Positions 41,188 through 50,963 of a stretch of 64,000 nt of DNA are shown here, in pieces. The DNA is from Verrucomicrobiales bacterium (GTDB lineage Bacteria > Verrucomicrobiota > Verrucomicrobiia > Limisphaerales > UBA11320). A program made the translations under genes and the position numbers. Position 1 is the stretch's first letter. Each line of letters opens with the position of its first letter. Under the pieces are notes generated by a model that made no database searches, was not told where the DNA came from, and was given only the letters and a program-made list of their open reading frames with translations. The stretch spans positions 60,873-124,872 of the forward strand of contig JAEUHE010000141.1 of the NCBI GenBank assembly GCA_016793885.1. Reading direction: 5' to 3'.

Positions 41188-43664
41188 GTCGTTTCCTTTG
41201 CCGCCGATACTCAGTGATGTGTTCTATGCTTGCGGTGGTCCTGTCGGCCTTCGACCTTGCCGCTGCGGACCCCCGGCCGAATATCCTGTTTATCATGTCG
41301 GACGACCATGCCGCACAGTCGATGAGCTGCTATGGAAGCCGCATCAACCAAACGCCGCAGATGGATCGTCTGGCCCGCCAGGGAATGAGATTTACCCACT
41401 GCTTCGCCATTAACTCCATCTGCACTCCCAGTCGGGCCGCAATCCTCACCGGGAAATACCACCACAAGAACGGCGTCCCCGTTTTTAACCGGTTTGATGG
41501 GCGTCAAGATCACGTGGCCAAGCGTCTCAAGGCCGCTGGCTACCAAACCGGTCTCATCGGCAAATGGCATCTTTTCAGCGATCCCACGGGTTTTGACTAT
41601 TGGAATGTCTTGCCGGGCCAGGGGGATTATCACAACCCGGTCATGATCGAGAATGGCCGCACAAACAAGTACACCGGCTATGTCACGGATCTCATCACCG
41701 ATTTCTCCATCGATTTTCTGAAGAAACGCGATCCGGATCGGCCCTTCCTGTTGATGACCCACCACAAAGCTACTCATCGCAACTGGCAGCCGGACAGTCG
41801 GCACGGCACGATGTATGAAAATGCCACCATCCCGGAGCCGGCTACCATTGACGATGATTACGCTGGCCGTTCGCCCGCCGCCGCTGAAGCCACCATGCGC
41901 TTGGACCGCAACCTCAGTACCAACGACCTTAAGGGGCCGATCGATGCCCGCTTGACAGCCTCAGAGAAGCGCCACTCCAACTATCAGCGCTACCTGAAGG
42001 ACTACCTGCGATGCCTGGCCTCCATGGATGACAATGTCGGGCGGTTACTCGACTACCTCGATCAGTCCGGTCTGGCGACCAACACCTTGGTGATCTACAC
42101 CTCGGATCAGGGCTTTTTCCTGGGAGAGCATGGATGGTATGACAAGCGGTTCATGTATGAGGAGTCCTTGCGCATGCCGCTGCTGGCGCGGTTGCCGGGT
42201 CGCATCGCTCCGTCCTCGGTTAACACCAACATGGTTTTGAATGTCGATTTCGCTCCCACCTTTCTCGAGTTGGCTGGGTTGAAAGCCCCAGCCGAGATTC
42301 AAGGGCGCAGCTTGGTTCCCGTGCTGGAAGGCCTCACGCCTCGGGATTGGCGGCAGTCGATGTACTATCGCTACTACCACTATCCCGGGGACCACAATGT
42401 GCAGCCGCATTACGGGGTGCGCACGCGTGAACATAAGCTCATCTATTTCGAAAACTTGGATGCCTGGGAGCTTTATGATCTGCAGTCGGACCCCAACGAA
42501 ATGCGTAACGTCGCTGGAGACCCGGCGTACGCGGGCGTTCGAAGGGAGCTCGTCCGGGAGTTGGAACGACTGCGCCAGCAATTGGGGGACGAGGTGGTCC
42601 ACAGTGCATCGCTGCGAGGATTTATGGGAGGAGGCCGCTTCTTTGCTCCTACCAATTCGAGGTCCATTCGACTGCAAGGTCCGTTCGGCATCCAGTTCGA
42701 TGCTCAGGGTGAGGGCGTGATCGTTGAGATGACGGGGAATCGTGTGCTGCGGATGAAAACCAACGGCTGGGTTTCAGTAATGGCTGGAGACGGGGTTCAG
42801 GGCGACGGTGGAGAGGGTGGTCCCGGAGAAAAGGCTCGTCTGAATGGGCCGCATGCACTGGCGCTCACCCCCGAGGGAGATGTGCTGGTCGCTGACACTT
42901 GGAACCATCGGGTGCGCCGGATCGAACGGGCTACCGGCATCATTCGAACGATCGCTGGCACGGGCCGTGCCGGCTTCAGTGGGGATGGCGGACCGGCTGT
43001 GAATGCGGACCTGAATGGCGTGTATGGGATCGCCTTGGACTATCCGGGGGAGAATCTGTATCTGACCGACCTCGAGAATCGTCGAGTGCGCGTGGTGAAC
43101 CTGAAGTCGGGTTTGATACGCACGGTCGCCGGCAATAGCGAGCGGGGGGTGCCGGCTGACGGTGCGTTGGCGATTGAGTCGCCTCTCGTCGATCCACGAT
43201 CGGTGACCGTTGACCGGCAGGGGCGTGTCTACATCTTGGAGCGCAGCGGAAACGCCTTGCGAATTGTGGAGCGATCCGGACGGATTCGTACCGTGGTAGG
43301 CGTGGACGGAAAACCCGGGTTGGCGGGCGACGGTGGGCCGGGAGCAGCGGCGCGACTGAGGGGTCCGAAGGATCTATGCATGGATCAGGATGGCAGCGTG
43401 CTGATCGCGGACACCGAGAACCATGTGGTGCGACGTTACGATCCGCGCACCGGGTTCATCCATCGGGTCGCCGGGACGGGACTGGCGGGTCGCGAGGGCA
43501 TGGATGGACCCGGTGAGGTGTGCGAGTTGAATCAACCTCATGGAGTCTGGGTGCATCCGACCGGGGACGTCTACATCAGTGACAGCAGCAATCATCGAAT
43601 CCTCCGTCTGGTTCGACGTTATGGTGCTGATCGGCAAACCGCTTCCGCGCGCACTGATCGTTGA
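41157..43664 (+). CDS. Exported sulfatase fused to NHL-repeat propeller
   Basis: 835 residues from ATG 41157, or 815 from 41217. After a signal peptide, the sulfatase domain opens with RPNILFIMSDDHAAQSMSCY and has the formylglycine site CTPSRAAILTGKYHH, then LVIYTSDQGFFLGEHGWYDK. From about residue 480 on, repeats such as GPHALALTPEGDVLVADTWN and GVYGIALDYPGENLYLTDLE form an NHL-type propeller. Type I formylglycine sulfatases remove sulfate esters from glycans; a maturase is not in this window. Confidence 0.93.
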   Translation: MDHQIFPPPLSRFLCRRYSVMCSMLAVVLSAFDLAAADPRPNILFIMSDDHAAQSMSCYGSRINQTPQMDRLARQGMRFTHCFAINSICTPSRAAILTGKYHHKNGVPVFNRFDGRQDHVAKRLKAAGYQTGLIGKWHLFSDPTGFDYWNVLPGQGDYHNPVMIENGRTNKYTGYVTDLITDFSIDFLKKRDPDRPFLLMTHHKATHRNWQPDSRHGTMYENATIPEPATIDDDYAGRSPAAAEATMRLDRNLSTNDLKGPIDARLTASEKRHSNYQRYLKDYLRCLASMDDNVGRLLDYLDQSGLATNTLVIYTSDQGFFLGEHGWYDKRFMYEESLRMPLLARLPGRIAPSSVNTNMVLNVDFAPTFLELAGLKAPAEIQGRSLVPVLEGLTPRDWRQSMYYRYYHYPGDHNVQPHYGVRTREHKLIYFENLDAWELYDLQSDPNEMRNVAGDPAYAGVRRELVRELERLRQQLGDEVVHSASLRGFMGGGRFFAPTNSRSIRLQGPFGIQFDAQGEGVIVEMTGNRVLRMKTNGWVSVMAGDGVQGDGGEGGPGEKARLNGPHALALTPEGDVLVADTWNHRVRRIERATGIIRTIAGTGRAGFSGDGGPAVNADLNGVYGIALDYPGENLYLTDLENRRVRVVNLKSGLIRTVAGNSERGVPADGALAIESPLVDPRSVTVDRQGRVYILERSGNALRIVERSGRIRTVVGVDGKPGLAGDGGPGAAARLRGPKDLCMDQDGSVLIADTENHVVRRYDPRTGFIHRVAGTGLAGREGMDGPGEVCELNQPHGVWVHPTGDVYISDSSNHRILRLVRRYGADRQTASARTDR

Positions 43665-44259
43665 GCTGGGTGCCGAGCTTTTGAACCGCAAACGACGCGA
43701 AGGACTCTATGTCTGAGGGGTAAGATGAGCCCTGCGTTTCTCTTCCTCCCCGGTTTCCCATGGCGTCCATTGCGTCATCGCGGCTCCATCCTCCGTTTCT
43801 CGGGATTGATCATTGTAGCGTGCGCCGTCTCGGCGCATTCCCAGCTCTCGCGCTCGTAATCGTAATCGCAATCGTAATCGCCAACTCGTTGCCTTAACCC
43901 GGTGGGGTAATCCCGGCGGCCCCTTCCGATGAACCGAGCCTCGTTACCTCGTCTCCTACACTCCCAATGGCTGTAGGGGACGAGTCACCAGGCCTGCGCG
44001 AACGCTGAATCCTTAGATCAGAAGGCGAAAACCCACCGCAGCAAGAGCCTTCTCACGGTCCGTCTCCGCTGCTAGACATTTTTCCTGCGGAAAAGAGCCG
44101 ATTCGCTGATGGTTTGCATGAAGATGGAGTGGATCCTGCTTCCTCACCCCGACTCGGAGTCGGGGTGAATTCTAGCAGGCCGACGTCCAGAAATCCCTGG
44201 AACCAAGGGACAGCCCGGGTGAGCACCCCGCAGAACAACATTCTAAGTCCTACGGCCTG
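43665..44259. other. Repeat-rich 595-bp intergenic region
   Basis: No credible gene is seen. It holds a CGTCCATTGCGTC-type block near 43761, a six-base microsatellite (TCGTAA/TCGCAA, 43853-43881), a GTCTCCTACACTCCCAATGG stretch resembling the 61.7-kb array, and a dyad CACCCCGACTC-G-GAGTCGGGGTG (44145-44167). Confidence 0.6.
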
Positions 44260-45498
44260 CTAGAGCCGCAAGAAGATCCGCTTTTGGTAAAGGAAGCGCA
44301 CGAGGGCGAGGCCGATGCCAACCGCCACGATGGCACTCAGCAGAGCGCCGGCCCCGGGGCGGAAGGTGCGATCCATGAAGGCGCTCACATCCCCGCCCAC
44401 GAAACGCTCGGCCAGCTTCCCGAATCCAATCAGGTTGTTGGCGAGATAGATCGTGATCGAGTTCGAGCCGACCCAGACAAACGGCAGGACCCAACCTTGG
44501 ATCTTCCAGACTTCGATGACCTGGTGAAACAGGCCCAACAACAGCGCGCTGTAGCCGCCCGCGACGAGTACAAAGGAGGACGTCCAGATCTTCTTGATCA
44601 CCGGGAATTGAAGTCCCCACAGGAAACCCAGGGCGACACTTACCGCGCCAGCCCCCATGAGGATGATGACTTTCTTCTGATCCGTGATTCCTGGGTTGAT
44701 CAACAGGAGCCCGGCCAGGGCGCCGAGTAGGCATGTTCCGATCGCGGGAAGTGTACTGAGCAATCCCTCCGGATCGTAAGTGCCGTCGTGCTTGTGTCCC
44801 GGGAGATACTTTTGGTCGAGGTAGTTCGCCAGATTCAGGCCTGGCTCGAACACGCCGCGGAGCGTGTGAGAACTGTTCCAGTTGAGCTCCTCGACCTTCC
44901 GGGTTTCGATGCGTGTGCTCACCAGCTCGCCGTTGGGTTGGCGTGGCCGCACGTCGGGGAACGGCACGAACGTCATCAGGGCCCAGTAGCCGAGCAGCAA
45001 CGTCGCACACAGCGTTGCCAGCCCGCGTCCGCGCAGATGGCAGAAGGCCAGCGCTGTGACAAGATAGGCTAGCGCAATCCGGTTGAGCACACCCATCAGC
45101 CGAATCCCGGGCCAGAGTTGGGAAACTCCCCCCGAATAGATCAAGGCCACGATGTAGAGGAGGATGAACCGCTTGAAGATGCGCCGGTAGGCCGCACCTT
45201 TGCCCTCCTGACCCAGCGCCCTCGTCATGGAGAAGACCACTGAGGCCCCGACAAGAAACACGAACAGGGGGAAAATCAGATCGTAGAAGGCAAACCCGTC
45301 CCAGTCCTTGTGTTGGAACTGTTGCGCCAGAAAGTGGAGCACCCCGGAGTCCTGTCCGCCGGCCAGCTTATCCAACGCCCGGACCAGTCCCGCCGCTCCG
45401 ACAATCCAGAGCATGTCAAACCCCCGGAGGGCATCGACGGAGATGAAGCGGCGTGGTGCAGCTGCGGGGGCGGGGGATGGAGACGGAGAGGTCGGCAT
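44260..45498 (-). CDS. DUF5009/HGSNAT-like membrane acyltransferase
   Basis: 412 residues from ATG 45498 (MPTSPSPSPAPAAAPRRFIS). It opens with ISVDALRGFDMLWIVGAAGL and has about ten helices, including the VFLVGASVVFSMTRAL region. The late HKHDGTYDPEGLLSTLPAIG is the family's conserved loop. The family includes heparan-alpha-glucosaminide N-acetyltransferase and bacterial DUF5009 proteins, which may acetylate cell-surface sugars from cytoplasmic acetyl-CoA. 24 bp downstream of uvrD-like stop and in the same strand. Confidence 0.88.
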   Translation of the reverse strand: MPTSPSPSPAPAAAPRRFISVDALRGFDMLWIVGAAGLVRALDKLAGGQDSGVLHFLAQQFQHKDWDGFAFYDLIFPLFVFLVGASVVFSMTRALGQEGKGAAYRRIFKRFILLYIVALIYSGGVSQLWPGIRLMGVLNRIALAYLVTALAFCHLRGRGLATLCATLLLGYWALMTFVPFPDVRPRQPNGELVSTRIETRKVEELNWNSSHTLRGVFEPGLNLANYLDQKYLPGHKHDGTYDPEGLLSTLPAIGTCLLGALAGLLLINPGITDQKKVIILMGAGAVSVALGFLWGLQFPVIKKIWTSSFVLVAGGYSALLLGLFHQVIEVWKIQGWVLPFVWVGSNSITIYLANNLIGFGKLAERFVGGDVSAFMDRTFRPGAGALLSAIVAVGIGLALVRFLYQKRIFLRL

Positions 45499-45521
45499 AG
45501 GTCGGTGCACAGTTGGGTGGT

Positions 45522-47597
45522 TTAGTATCCGAAAGCAGTTTGTCGCAAGTTCCACTCTTCATACAGTTCGGGAGGCAGCTCGCTGATGAAGCGGGAAGGA
45601 AGTTGGCGGGTTTCTCCGTACGCTTGCGTGTAGCGCATCAAGGGATAGCTCAGATAAAGCTCTTTCCGAGCCCGGGTGATCGCCACATAGAAGAGTCGAC
45701 GTTCCTCCTCCTCGCCATCAACCGACTCGAGCGACCAGGTCGATGGAAAAAGCCCCTCGCAGAGCATGATCGAGAACACCACGTCATACTCCAGACCCTT
45801 GGCCTGATGAATGGTGGTCAGTCGAACCTTGTCCGAATCGTCGGTCTTCTTGGTTTCTTCGTCCGGCTCGATTTCAGTGAGCAGGGAGAGTTGGGTCAGA
45901 AAGTTCTCAAGGTCCTGGAACTGATGCGCAAACACCCCCAGTTGCTGCACGTCTTCCAGGCGCTGGCGGTGGTTATCGAAGCTGTCCTCGAGATAGTCCT
46001 GGTAAAAAGCCTCGATGATGAGCTGGATCAGCTCGGATGGCTTGTCGTGCAGCGACTCCATCTGCGCGAAGATCGTGACGATTTCTGTCCAGGACAGAAT
46101 GGCTTTCTTCGGCACGGCGGGCTGACACTGTTGGAGCGCTTTCGCCAGGGCGTGCTTGGTGGGGGTCGAAGTCTCAGGCGCGCTCGGTTCCGATGATGTC
46201 GTTGGCGCCGGGGAGGGCAGCCCTTCGCTCTTCGATCGAAACGTGGTCCACAGTTTTTCTGCTGCCTTTGCACCTATGCCGGGAAGCAGCTGGGCAATTC
46301 GCTTGAACGACAGTTCGTCCGTGGGATTGGCCATGAGCTTCAGAAACGAGGTGAGGTCCTTGATATGGGCCTGTTCGAAGAACCGGACGCCGCTGGTGAT
46401 GACGAACGGGATGTGGCGGCGAGCCAGCTCCAACTGAAGTTCCATCGCGTGAAAGTGCGCGCGATACAGGATCGCGACCTCAGACATCGATACCCCTTCA
46501 TCGTTCAGTTCCTGAATGCGCTGGCAGATGAACGCCGCCTGGATATTCGCGTCGCTGCAGGGCACCAGGACCGGCTTCATGCCGGATTTTTTGTCGGCCG
46601 TGAGCTCCTTCTTGAACTGGTGGATATTGGCGGCGATGGCGGCATTGGCCAGGTTCAAGATCTCGGGGGTGCTCCGGTAATTGGTCTCGATCTTGTAGAT
46701 GGCCGCCTTCGGATAGCGCTTCGGAAAGTCGATGATGTTGCGGAAGTTGGCGCCGCGCCAGGAGTAGATACTCTGCGAATCATCGCCGACCACCATCACG
46801 TTCTGGTGCCGTGCGCCCAGCAAGTCGATGATCTTGCCCTGGACGGTGTTGGTGTCCTGATACTCATCCACCAGGATGAACTGAAACTGCCGCTGATACC
46901 GTTCCAGGACAGCGGGATGCTCCTCGAGTAGCTGAAGCCAGCCAGTCAGCAGGTCGTCAAAATCCATGACATTGGACGCCTTTTTACGCTCCTTGAACCG
47001 CTTTCCCAACTCCACGATTTGCGAAGTGAGCCCGGTCAGCTGGCCATGTTCTTGGGCGATGGCTTCCTCGATCGAGGTGTATTTGTTCACGGCGATCGAG
47101 AACAGGCTGACCAAGACATCGGGCTTCGGCATGACGATCCCGCCCTGTTCGAAGAAGGGGTCGGCCAGGCAGGTCTTTACCAGGTCTCGGGAGTCCTCAC
47201 GGTCCAGGATGGTGAAGTCGCGACGGAACCCTAGCAGATCGGCGTTATCCCGGATCAACCGTGCACCCATGGAGTGGAAAGTGCCTCCGGCCAGGCTGCG
47301 CAGCTCGGTTCCGAGCAGGTCGGCGACGCGGCGCATCATCTCCTTCGCTGCCTTGTTGGTGAAGGTGAGGAGGAGGATTCGATCGGGGGGAATGCCCTGC
47401 TCGAGAAGATAGGCCACCCGGTAGGTCAGCGTGCGAGTTTTACCTGAGCCTGCTCCCGCGATGACGAGGGCGGGGCCGGGCAGGGCCGTGACGGCGGCGA
47501 GTTGCTGCGGGTTCAGCTCCTTGGCATAGTCAATCTGGGGATTGACTGGGGACTGGAACGTCTGGAGCACATAATCGCGGGCCACCTCACCATTCAA
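45522..47597 (-). CDS. uvrD: UvrD/Rep/PcrA-family DNA helicase
   Basis: 691 residues. The superfamily I motifs are all present: LNPQQLAAVTALPGPALVIA with GAGSGKTRT, LLLTFTNKAAKEMMRRV, ILVDEYQDTN, VGDDSQSIYSWRGANFRNI, KIETNYRSTPEIL, LTTIHQAKGLEYDVVF and VAITRARKELYLS. It unwinds DNA during repair or replication restart. There is a low-complexity proline/serine/threonine insert at about residue 465-485 (SPAPTTSSEPSAPETSTPT). Translation starts 276 bp below the ABC-2 permease stop. Confidence 0.95.
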   Translation of the reverse strand: MNGEVARDYVLQTFQSPVNPQIDYAKELNPQQLAAVTALPGPALVIAGAGSGKTRTLTYRVAYLLEQGIPPDRILLLTFTNKAAKEMMRRVADLLGTELRSLAGGTFHSMGARLIRDNADLLGFRRDFTILDREDSRDLVKTCLADPFFEQGGIVMPKPDVLVSLFSIAVNKYTSIEEAIAQEHGQLTGLTSQIVELGKRFKERKKASNVMDFDDLLTGWLQLLEEHPAVLERYQRQFQFILVDEYQDTNTVQGKIIDLLGARHQNVMVVGDDSQSIYSWRGANFRNIIDFPKRYPKAAIYKIETNYRSTPEILNLANAAIAANIHQFKKELTADKKSGMKPVLVPCSDANIQAAFICQRIQELNDEGVSMSEVAILYRAHFHAMELQLELARRHIPFVITSGVRFFEQAHIKDLTSFLKLMANPTDELSFKRIAQLLPGIGAKAAEKLWTTFRSKSEGLPSPAPTTSSEPSAPETSTPTKHALAKALQQCQPAVPKKAILSWTEIVTIFAQMESLHDKPSELIQLIIEAFYQDYLEDSFDNHRQRLEDVQQLGVFAHQFQDLENFLTQLSLLTEIEPDEETKKTDDSDKVRLTTIHQAKGLEYDVVFSIMLCEGLFPSTWSLESVDGEEEERRLFYVAITRARKELYLSYPLMRYTQAYGETRQLPSRFISELPPELYEEWNLRQTAFGY

Positions 47598-47667
47598 CCG
47601 ACGAAGCTTGGAAAGAGAAGAAAAAAACTCCTCCCGGAGGACGGAGGAACCTGCCTGGGGCGGAGAG

Positions 47668-47878
47668 GTAGGGAGAGACCTGACCGCGAAGCGGTCCGAT
47701 GAGGTTTATAGTTCCAATTTCTGCTCGAGCCCTGAAGGGCCCTACGCGATCGAATTGAAAGCAGGCAGCGTCGTGAAGAGCCGACGGGGCGACGATCATC
47801 TCTCGGCCCTCGCGGAGTTGCCCCTTGGTTCTCCCAGGCCTGGGGCAGGATTGGGCTCGAGCGGAGTCTCGCCCTACC
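47668..47878 (-). repeat. 210-240 bp dispersed repeat, copy S2
   Basis: Reverse complement of S1 (26271-26509), starting on the minus strand with GTAGGGCGAGACTCCGCTCG. The TAG in GTAGGG is the stop codon of the ABC-2 permease gene (47874-47876). Confidence 0.8.
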
Positions 47879-49601
47879 TTCGCCGAGCCCACCATAGGCC
47901 CAATCGGCGGCCCAGGATTCGCCAGCGCTCCTCGCTGACGGAGAGATCCTCCGCACGGCGGGCCGTTGCCAAAGGAATCAGGAGGGGCAGATCGCGACGC
48001 GCCCGGTAGATGAGCCAGGCGTCCATCGCCAGGGTCGCGACCAGATACGGCCCGGCCAGAAAGCTGAGGCTGGTGAGAAATCGCCATCCTGAGGTGATCA
48101 CTGATCCCATCCAAACTAACGCCACCAAGACCCAGGGAGTGAGCATCACGTCGTTGAATGTCTCGCGGGAGGCGTCAACGGCGCTGTTGCGCAGGGCGCT
48201 TTGCCGCAATCCGGTCCAAGCGGACGCATAGAGATCCGGAATGAGCACGAGTAAGACGACCACGGCTGGCCGTATGACCTGCTGGATCCGATACGAGGGT
48301 TGTTCCGCAACCGCCCAGGCGTGCGTCGCGGTGAGCCAGATCACCTCAAAGGCGAGCAGCTTAAACACCAACGGCCGGAGGCGCTGTAATGCCTCGAGGT
48401 GTCCCCGGACAAGTTGATCAGGACTGATGTGGGTGTAGAGGAGCAGACTGAGTCGATCCTCGGCCTGATCGCGGGCGAATGCGTAGCTGGTCTGAGCCTG
48501 AACGTGGCACTTGAGCGCTGCGTTCACGCAGAAGAATACGAACAAGGCCAACCGTGGAGAGAGCAACGCTTCGAAACTATCGTCCACGGCGTAGAGGCAG
48601 CCGACGAAGGCTATCGCCCCAATCGTCCACGCTCGAACCGAGGGCGCGCGCGTTCGTCCAGCCAGCCAAGCAATAGGGTTTCCGTCGAGAACCTGCTGCC
48701 GATGGACCGACCGCGTCAGCCGGAACGATCGAACTCGGTTCCCGATGCTCTGCTCCGCCGGAGGCCGATCCCGGGAGGCGTCGACCAGCGCACTGTCGAG
48801 ACGAGTGCGAGGGACAGGGTCGGGGCGATGCTGCCAGCAGCGAGGCAGGCGCTGGTGGGTGCGGTAGAGGAAGAACCAGCCCACCGCTTGGGTCCACGCC
48901 AGGGAGAATAGCATCGCCTTCCCGTCTCCCCATCCAGGGAACAGGGCCTGGTAGGCAGTGAAAGCCGGGCTGAGGGCGAACAGGTACTCCGGGCGTTCGA
49001 TGTGGAACGTGGAAGCTGCCAGATTGGCCAGGCTCGGAGCCACCACCAGCAAACCCAGAAAGTAAACAGTGGTGCTGGTCAGAGCACGATGTTCATCCCA
49101 GGACTTGGATGAGAGGAACAGGCCTAGAGTGGCCGCCAGAAACACCAGGTGCAGAAGACCGATGATCAACCAGAGAAAGTTGGCCAGGGAGACTCCACCC
49201 GACAACATGGGCAAGGCGAGGAGTGGCACCAGGGCCAAAAACCGATAGAGGCTTCCCAGACAAGCAGAGGTGAGCTTTCCCAGGATCAGCTCCATCGGGG
49301 TGAGAGGGGTGAGGAACAGCAATCCCAGGGTGTCCTCTCGCTTCTCGCGCGCCAGGCTGGAGGAGGAAAGATGAAGGCTTCCTAGGACCAACACCGCACT
49401 TGCTATGGTCGCCAGAATCCGGAATCCCAAAAGTCCGGTGACCGAAGCCCCGGCGACCGTCCCATCCATACTCAGGAGCCAGAGCAGCACCGTCACCCCC
49501 AGTGCACCCGTTCCGACTCTGCTCCAATAGGTAGCAGGACGACGGCTGGCGACGCGCAGTTCGCGCTCCACGATCGGTGAGATGCGGAGGAGGGAAGCCA
49601 T
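47874..49601 (-). CDS. ABC-2 type permease-like membrane protein
   Basis: 575 residues from ATG 49601; a GTG six codons earlier gives a longer variant. Six or more helices per half are seen. The N-terminal IVERELRVASRRPATYWSRV and LAREKREDTLGLLFLTPLTP motifs are typical of ABC-2 permeases of the gliding/NatB type. The protein is a tandem of two permease-like halves around a soluble middle. No ATPase gene lies next to it on this strand, so its partner is elsewhere or unassigned. Confidence 0.8.
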   Translation of the reverse strand: MASLLRISPIVERELRVASRRPATYWSRVGTGALGVTVLLWLLSMDGTVAGASVTGLLGFRILATIASAVLVLGSLHLSSSSLAREKREDTLGLLFLTPLTPMELILGKLTSACLGSLYRFLALVPLLALPMLSGGVSLANFLWLIIGLLHLVFLAATLGLFLSSKSWDEHRALTSTTVYFLGLLVVAPSLANLAASTFHIERPEYLFALSPAFTAYQALFPGWGDGKAMLFSLAWTQAVGWFFLYRTHQRLPRCWQHRPDPVPRTRLDSALVDASRDRPPAEQSIGNRVRSFRLTRSVHRQQVLDGNPIAWLAGRTRAPSVRAWTIGAIAFVGCLYAVDDSFEALLSPRLALFVFFCVNAALKCHVQAQTSYAFARDQAEDRLSLLLYTHISPDQLVRGHLEALQRLRPLVFKLLAFEVIWLTATHAWAVAEQPSYRIQQVIRPAVVVLLVLIPDLYASAWTGLRQSALRNSAVDASRETFNDVMLTPWVLVALVWMGSVITSGWRFLTSLSFLAGPYLVATLAMDAWLIYRARRDLPLLIPLATARRAEDLSVSEERWRILGRRLGLWWARRR

Positions 49602-49624
49602 GGATGTCCTACCGGACACCCTCG

Positions 49625-50860
49625 CTATCGTTTGCGTCGTTTGGCGGGTCCGAAGTAGTAACCGCCGGACAGCCGAACAGCGCGGAACTTGGTTTCGTGT
49701 GCTGGACGCTTGTCGTCGTCGTCGAAGAGCGAGGTGTAGGTGTAATTAAATCCTTCGAGCTTCACGCGCTCGATCTTTTGCCCGATGAAACGCTCGATGG
49801 CTGCCATGTGCTGACGGTCCTCCGCCACCATCAGGGTGAGCGCGTCGCCGGTAGCCTGGGCCCGGCCGGTTCGGCCAATGCGGTGCACGTAATCCTCCGG
49901 ATGCTGAGGAACGTCGTAGTTGATCACGTGGCTGACATCCGCGATGTCGAGGCCGCGCGAAGCGATGTCGGTCGCCACCAACACTTCATACTTGCCGTCG
50001 CGAAACCCATGCAGGGCCCGCTCGCGCTCCTGTTGCGTCCGATTGGAATGGAGCACCGCTACCGCATGCTGCTTCTGCTTGAGCAAGCTCGCGATGTTGT
50101 CGGCGCGGTCCTTGGTGCGGCAAAAGATGATGACAGACTCAAAGCTCACGCTCTTAAGGAGTTCGAGCAGGAGGTCTTTTTTCTGCGCATCGGCCACGGC
50201 ATAGACGACGTGCTTGACAGTCTCGGCCGGGGATCGTCGCGCTCCAATCTCCACGGTCTGAGGATCTTTCATCGCCCACTGGATGAGCGTTTCAATCTGC
50301 GCCGGGACCGTGGCGGAGAACAAGGCCGTTTGTCGCTTCCGAGGGCAGTGCTCCACTATTTTGCGCACATCGGGAAGGAAACCCATGTCGAGCATGCGGT
50401 CGGCTTCGTCCAGGACAAGATACTCCACCGCGTCCAGCCGCGCTGTTTTCTGTTGCATGTGATCCAACAAACGGCCGGGAGTTGCGACGACGATATCCAC
50501 TCCGTTTTGGAGCGCCTCGCGTTGCTTGCCATACCCGACGCCTCCGAACACGACGGCCACCTTAAGCTCCGTGAAACGTGCGAAGTCTCGGATCGCTGTT
50601 TCCACCTGTGCCGCCAGCTCGCGAGTAGGTTCCAGCACGAGCATCCGGGTCTTGCCCGGCGGTGCCTCCATGAGCTTGGAAAGCATGGGCAGCGAGAACG
50701 CGGCGGTCTTGCCCGTTCCCGTTTGCGCGCTCCCGATGAGATCGTGTCCTTCCATGAGGATCGGGATCGCTCGGAGTTGAATCGGAGTGGGTTCCACGTA
50801 ACCCATGGCCTTCACTCCTTCTATAATTTTTTCCGCTAGCCCGAAGTTGCCGAATACCAT
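49625..50860 (-). CDS. rhlE: DEAD-box RNA helicase
   Basis: 411 residues. Q-motif region MGYVEPTPIQLRAIPILM, SAQTGTGKTAAFSLP, PTRELAAQ, ATPGRLLD, the VLDEADRMLDMGF motif II, SATVP and the C-terminal YVHRIGRTGRAQATGDALT are canonical. The short basic tail (AKRRKR) fits the RhlE subgroup involved in ribosome or RNA remodelling. Subgroup naming is less sure than the family. 23 bp below the ABC-2 start. Confidence 0.93.
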   Translation of the reverse strand: MVFGNFGLAEKIIEGVKAMGYVEPTPIQLRAIPILMEGHDLIGSAQTGTGKTAAFSLPMLSKLMEAPPGKTRMLVLEPTRELAAQVETAIRDFARFTELKVAVVFGGVGYGKQREALQNGVDIVVATPGRLLDHMQQKTARLDAVEYLVLDEADRMLDMGFLPDVRKIVEHCPRKRQTALFSATVPAQIETLIQWAMKDPQTVEIGARRSPAETVKHVVYAVADAQKKDLLLELLKSVSFESVIIFCRTKDRADNIASLLKQKQHAVAVLHSNRTQQERERALHGFRDGKYEVLVATDIASRGLDIADVSHVINYDVPQHPEDYVHRIGRTGRAQATGDALTLMVAEDRQHMAAIERFIGQKIERVKLEGFNYTYTSLFDDDDKRPAHETKFRAVRLSGGYYFGPAKRRKR

Positions 50861-50963
50861 GGAGATATGTTAACTCGCTCGGCCTGCCGAGGGGAAGGAA
50901 ATGTTTCAGGGTCAAGAATGCCTCGGTGGTGGTCGATGGAAGAGGGGACAAAATAGGTGTGGC

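Noticed and set aside
44053..44241. Minus-strand ORF of 62 residues before the DUF5009 gene
   Set aside because: It lies in repeat-rich DNA with a dyad and low complexity; no protein family was recognised.
49577..50839. 420-residue plus-strand frame opposite the DEAD-box helicase
   Set aside because: It is antisense to a fully motif-supported helicase and contains no recognisable domain.
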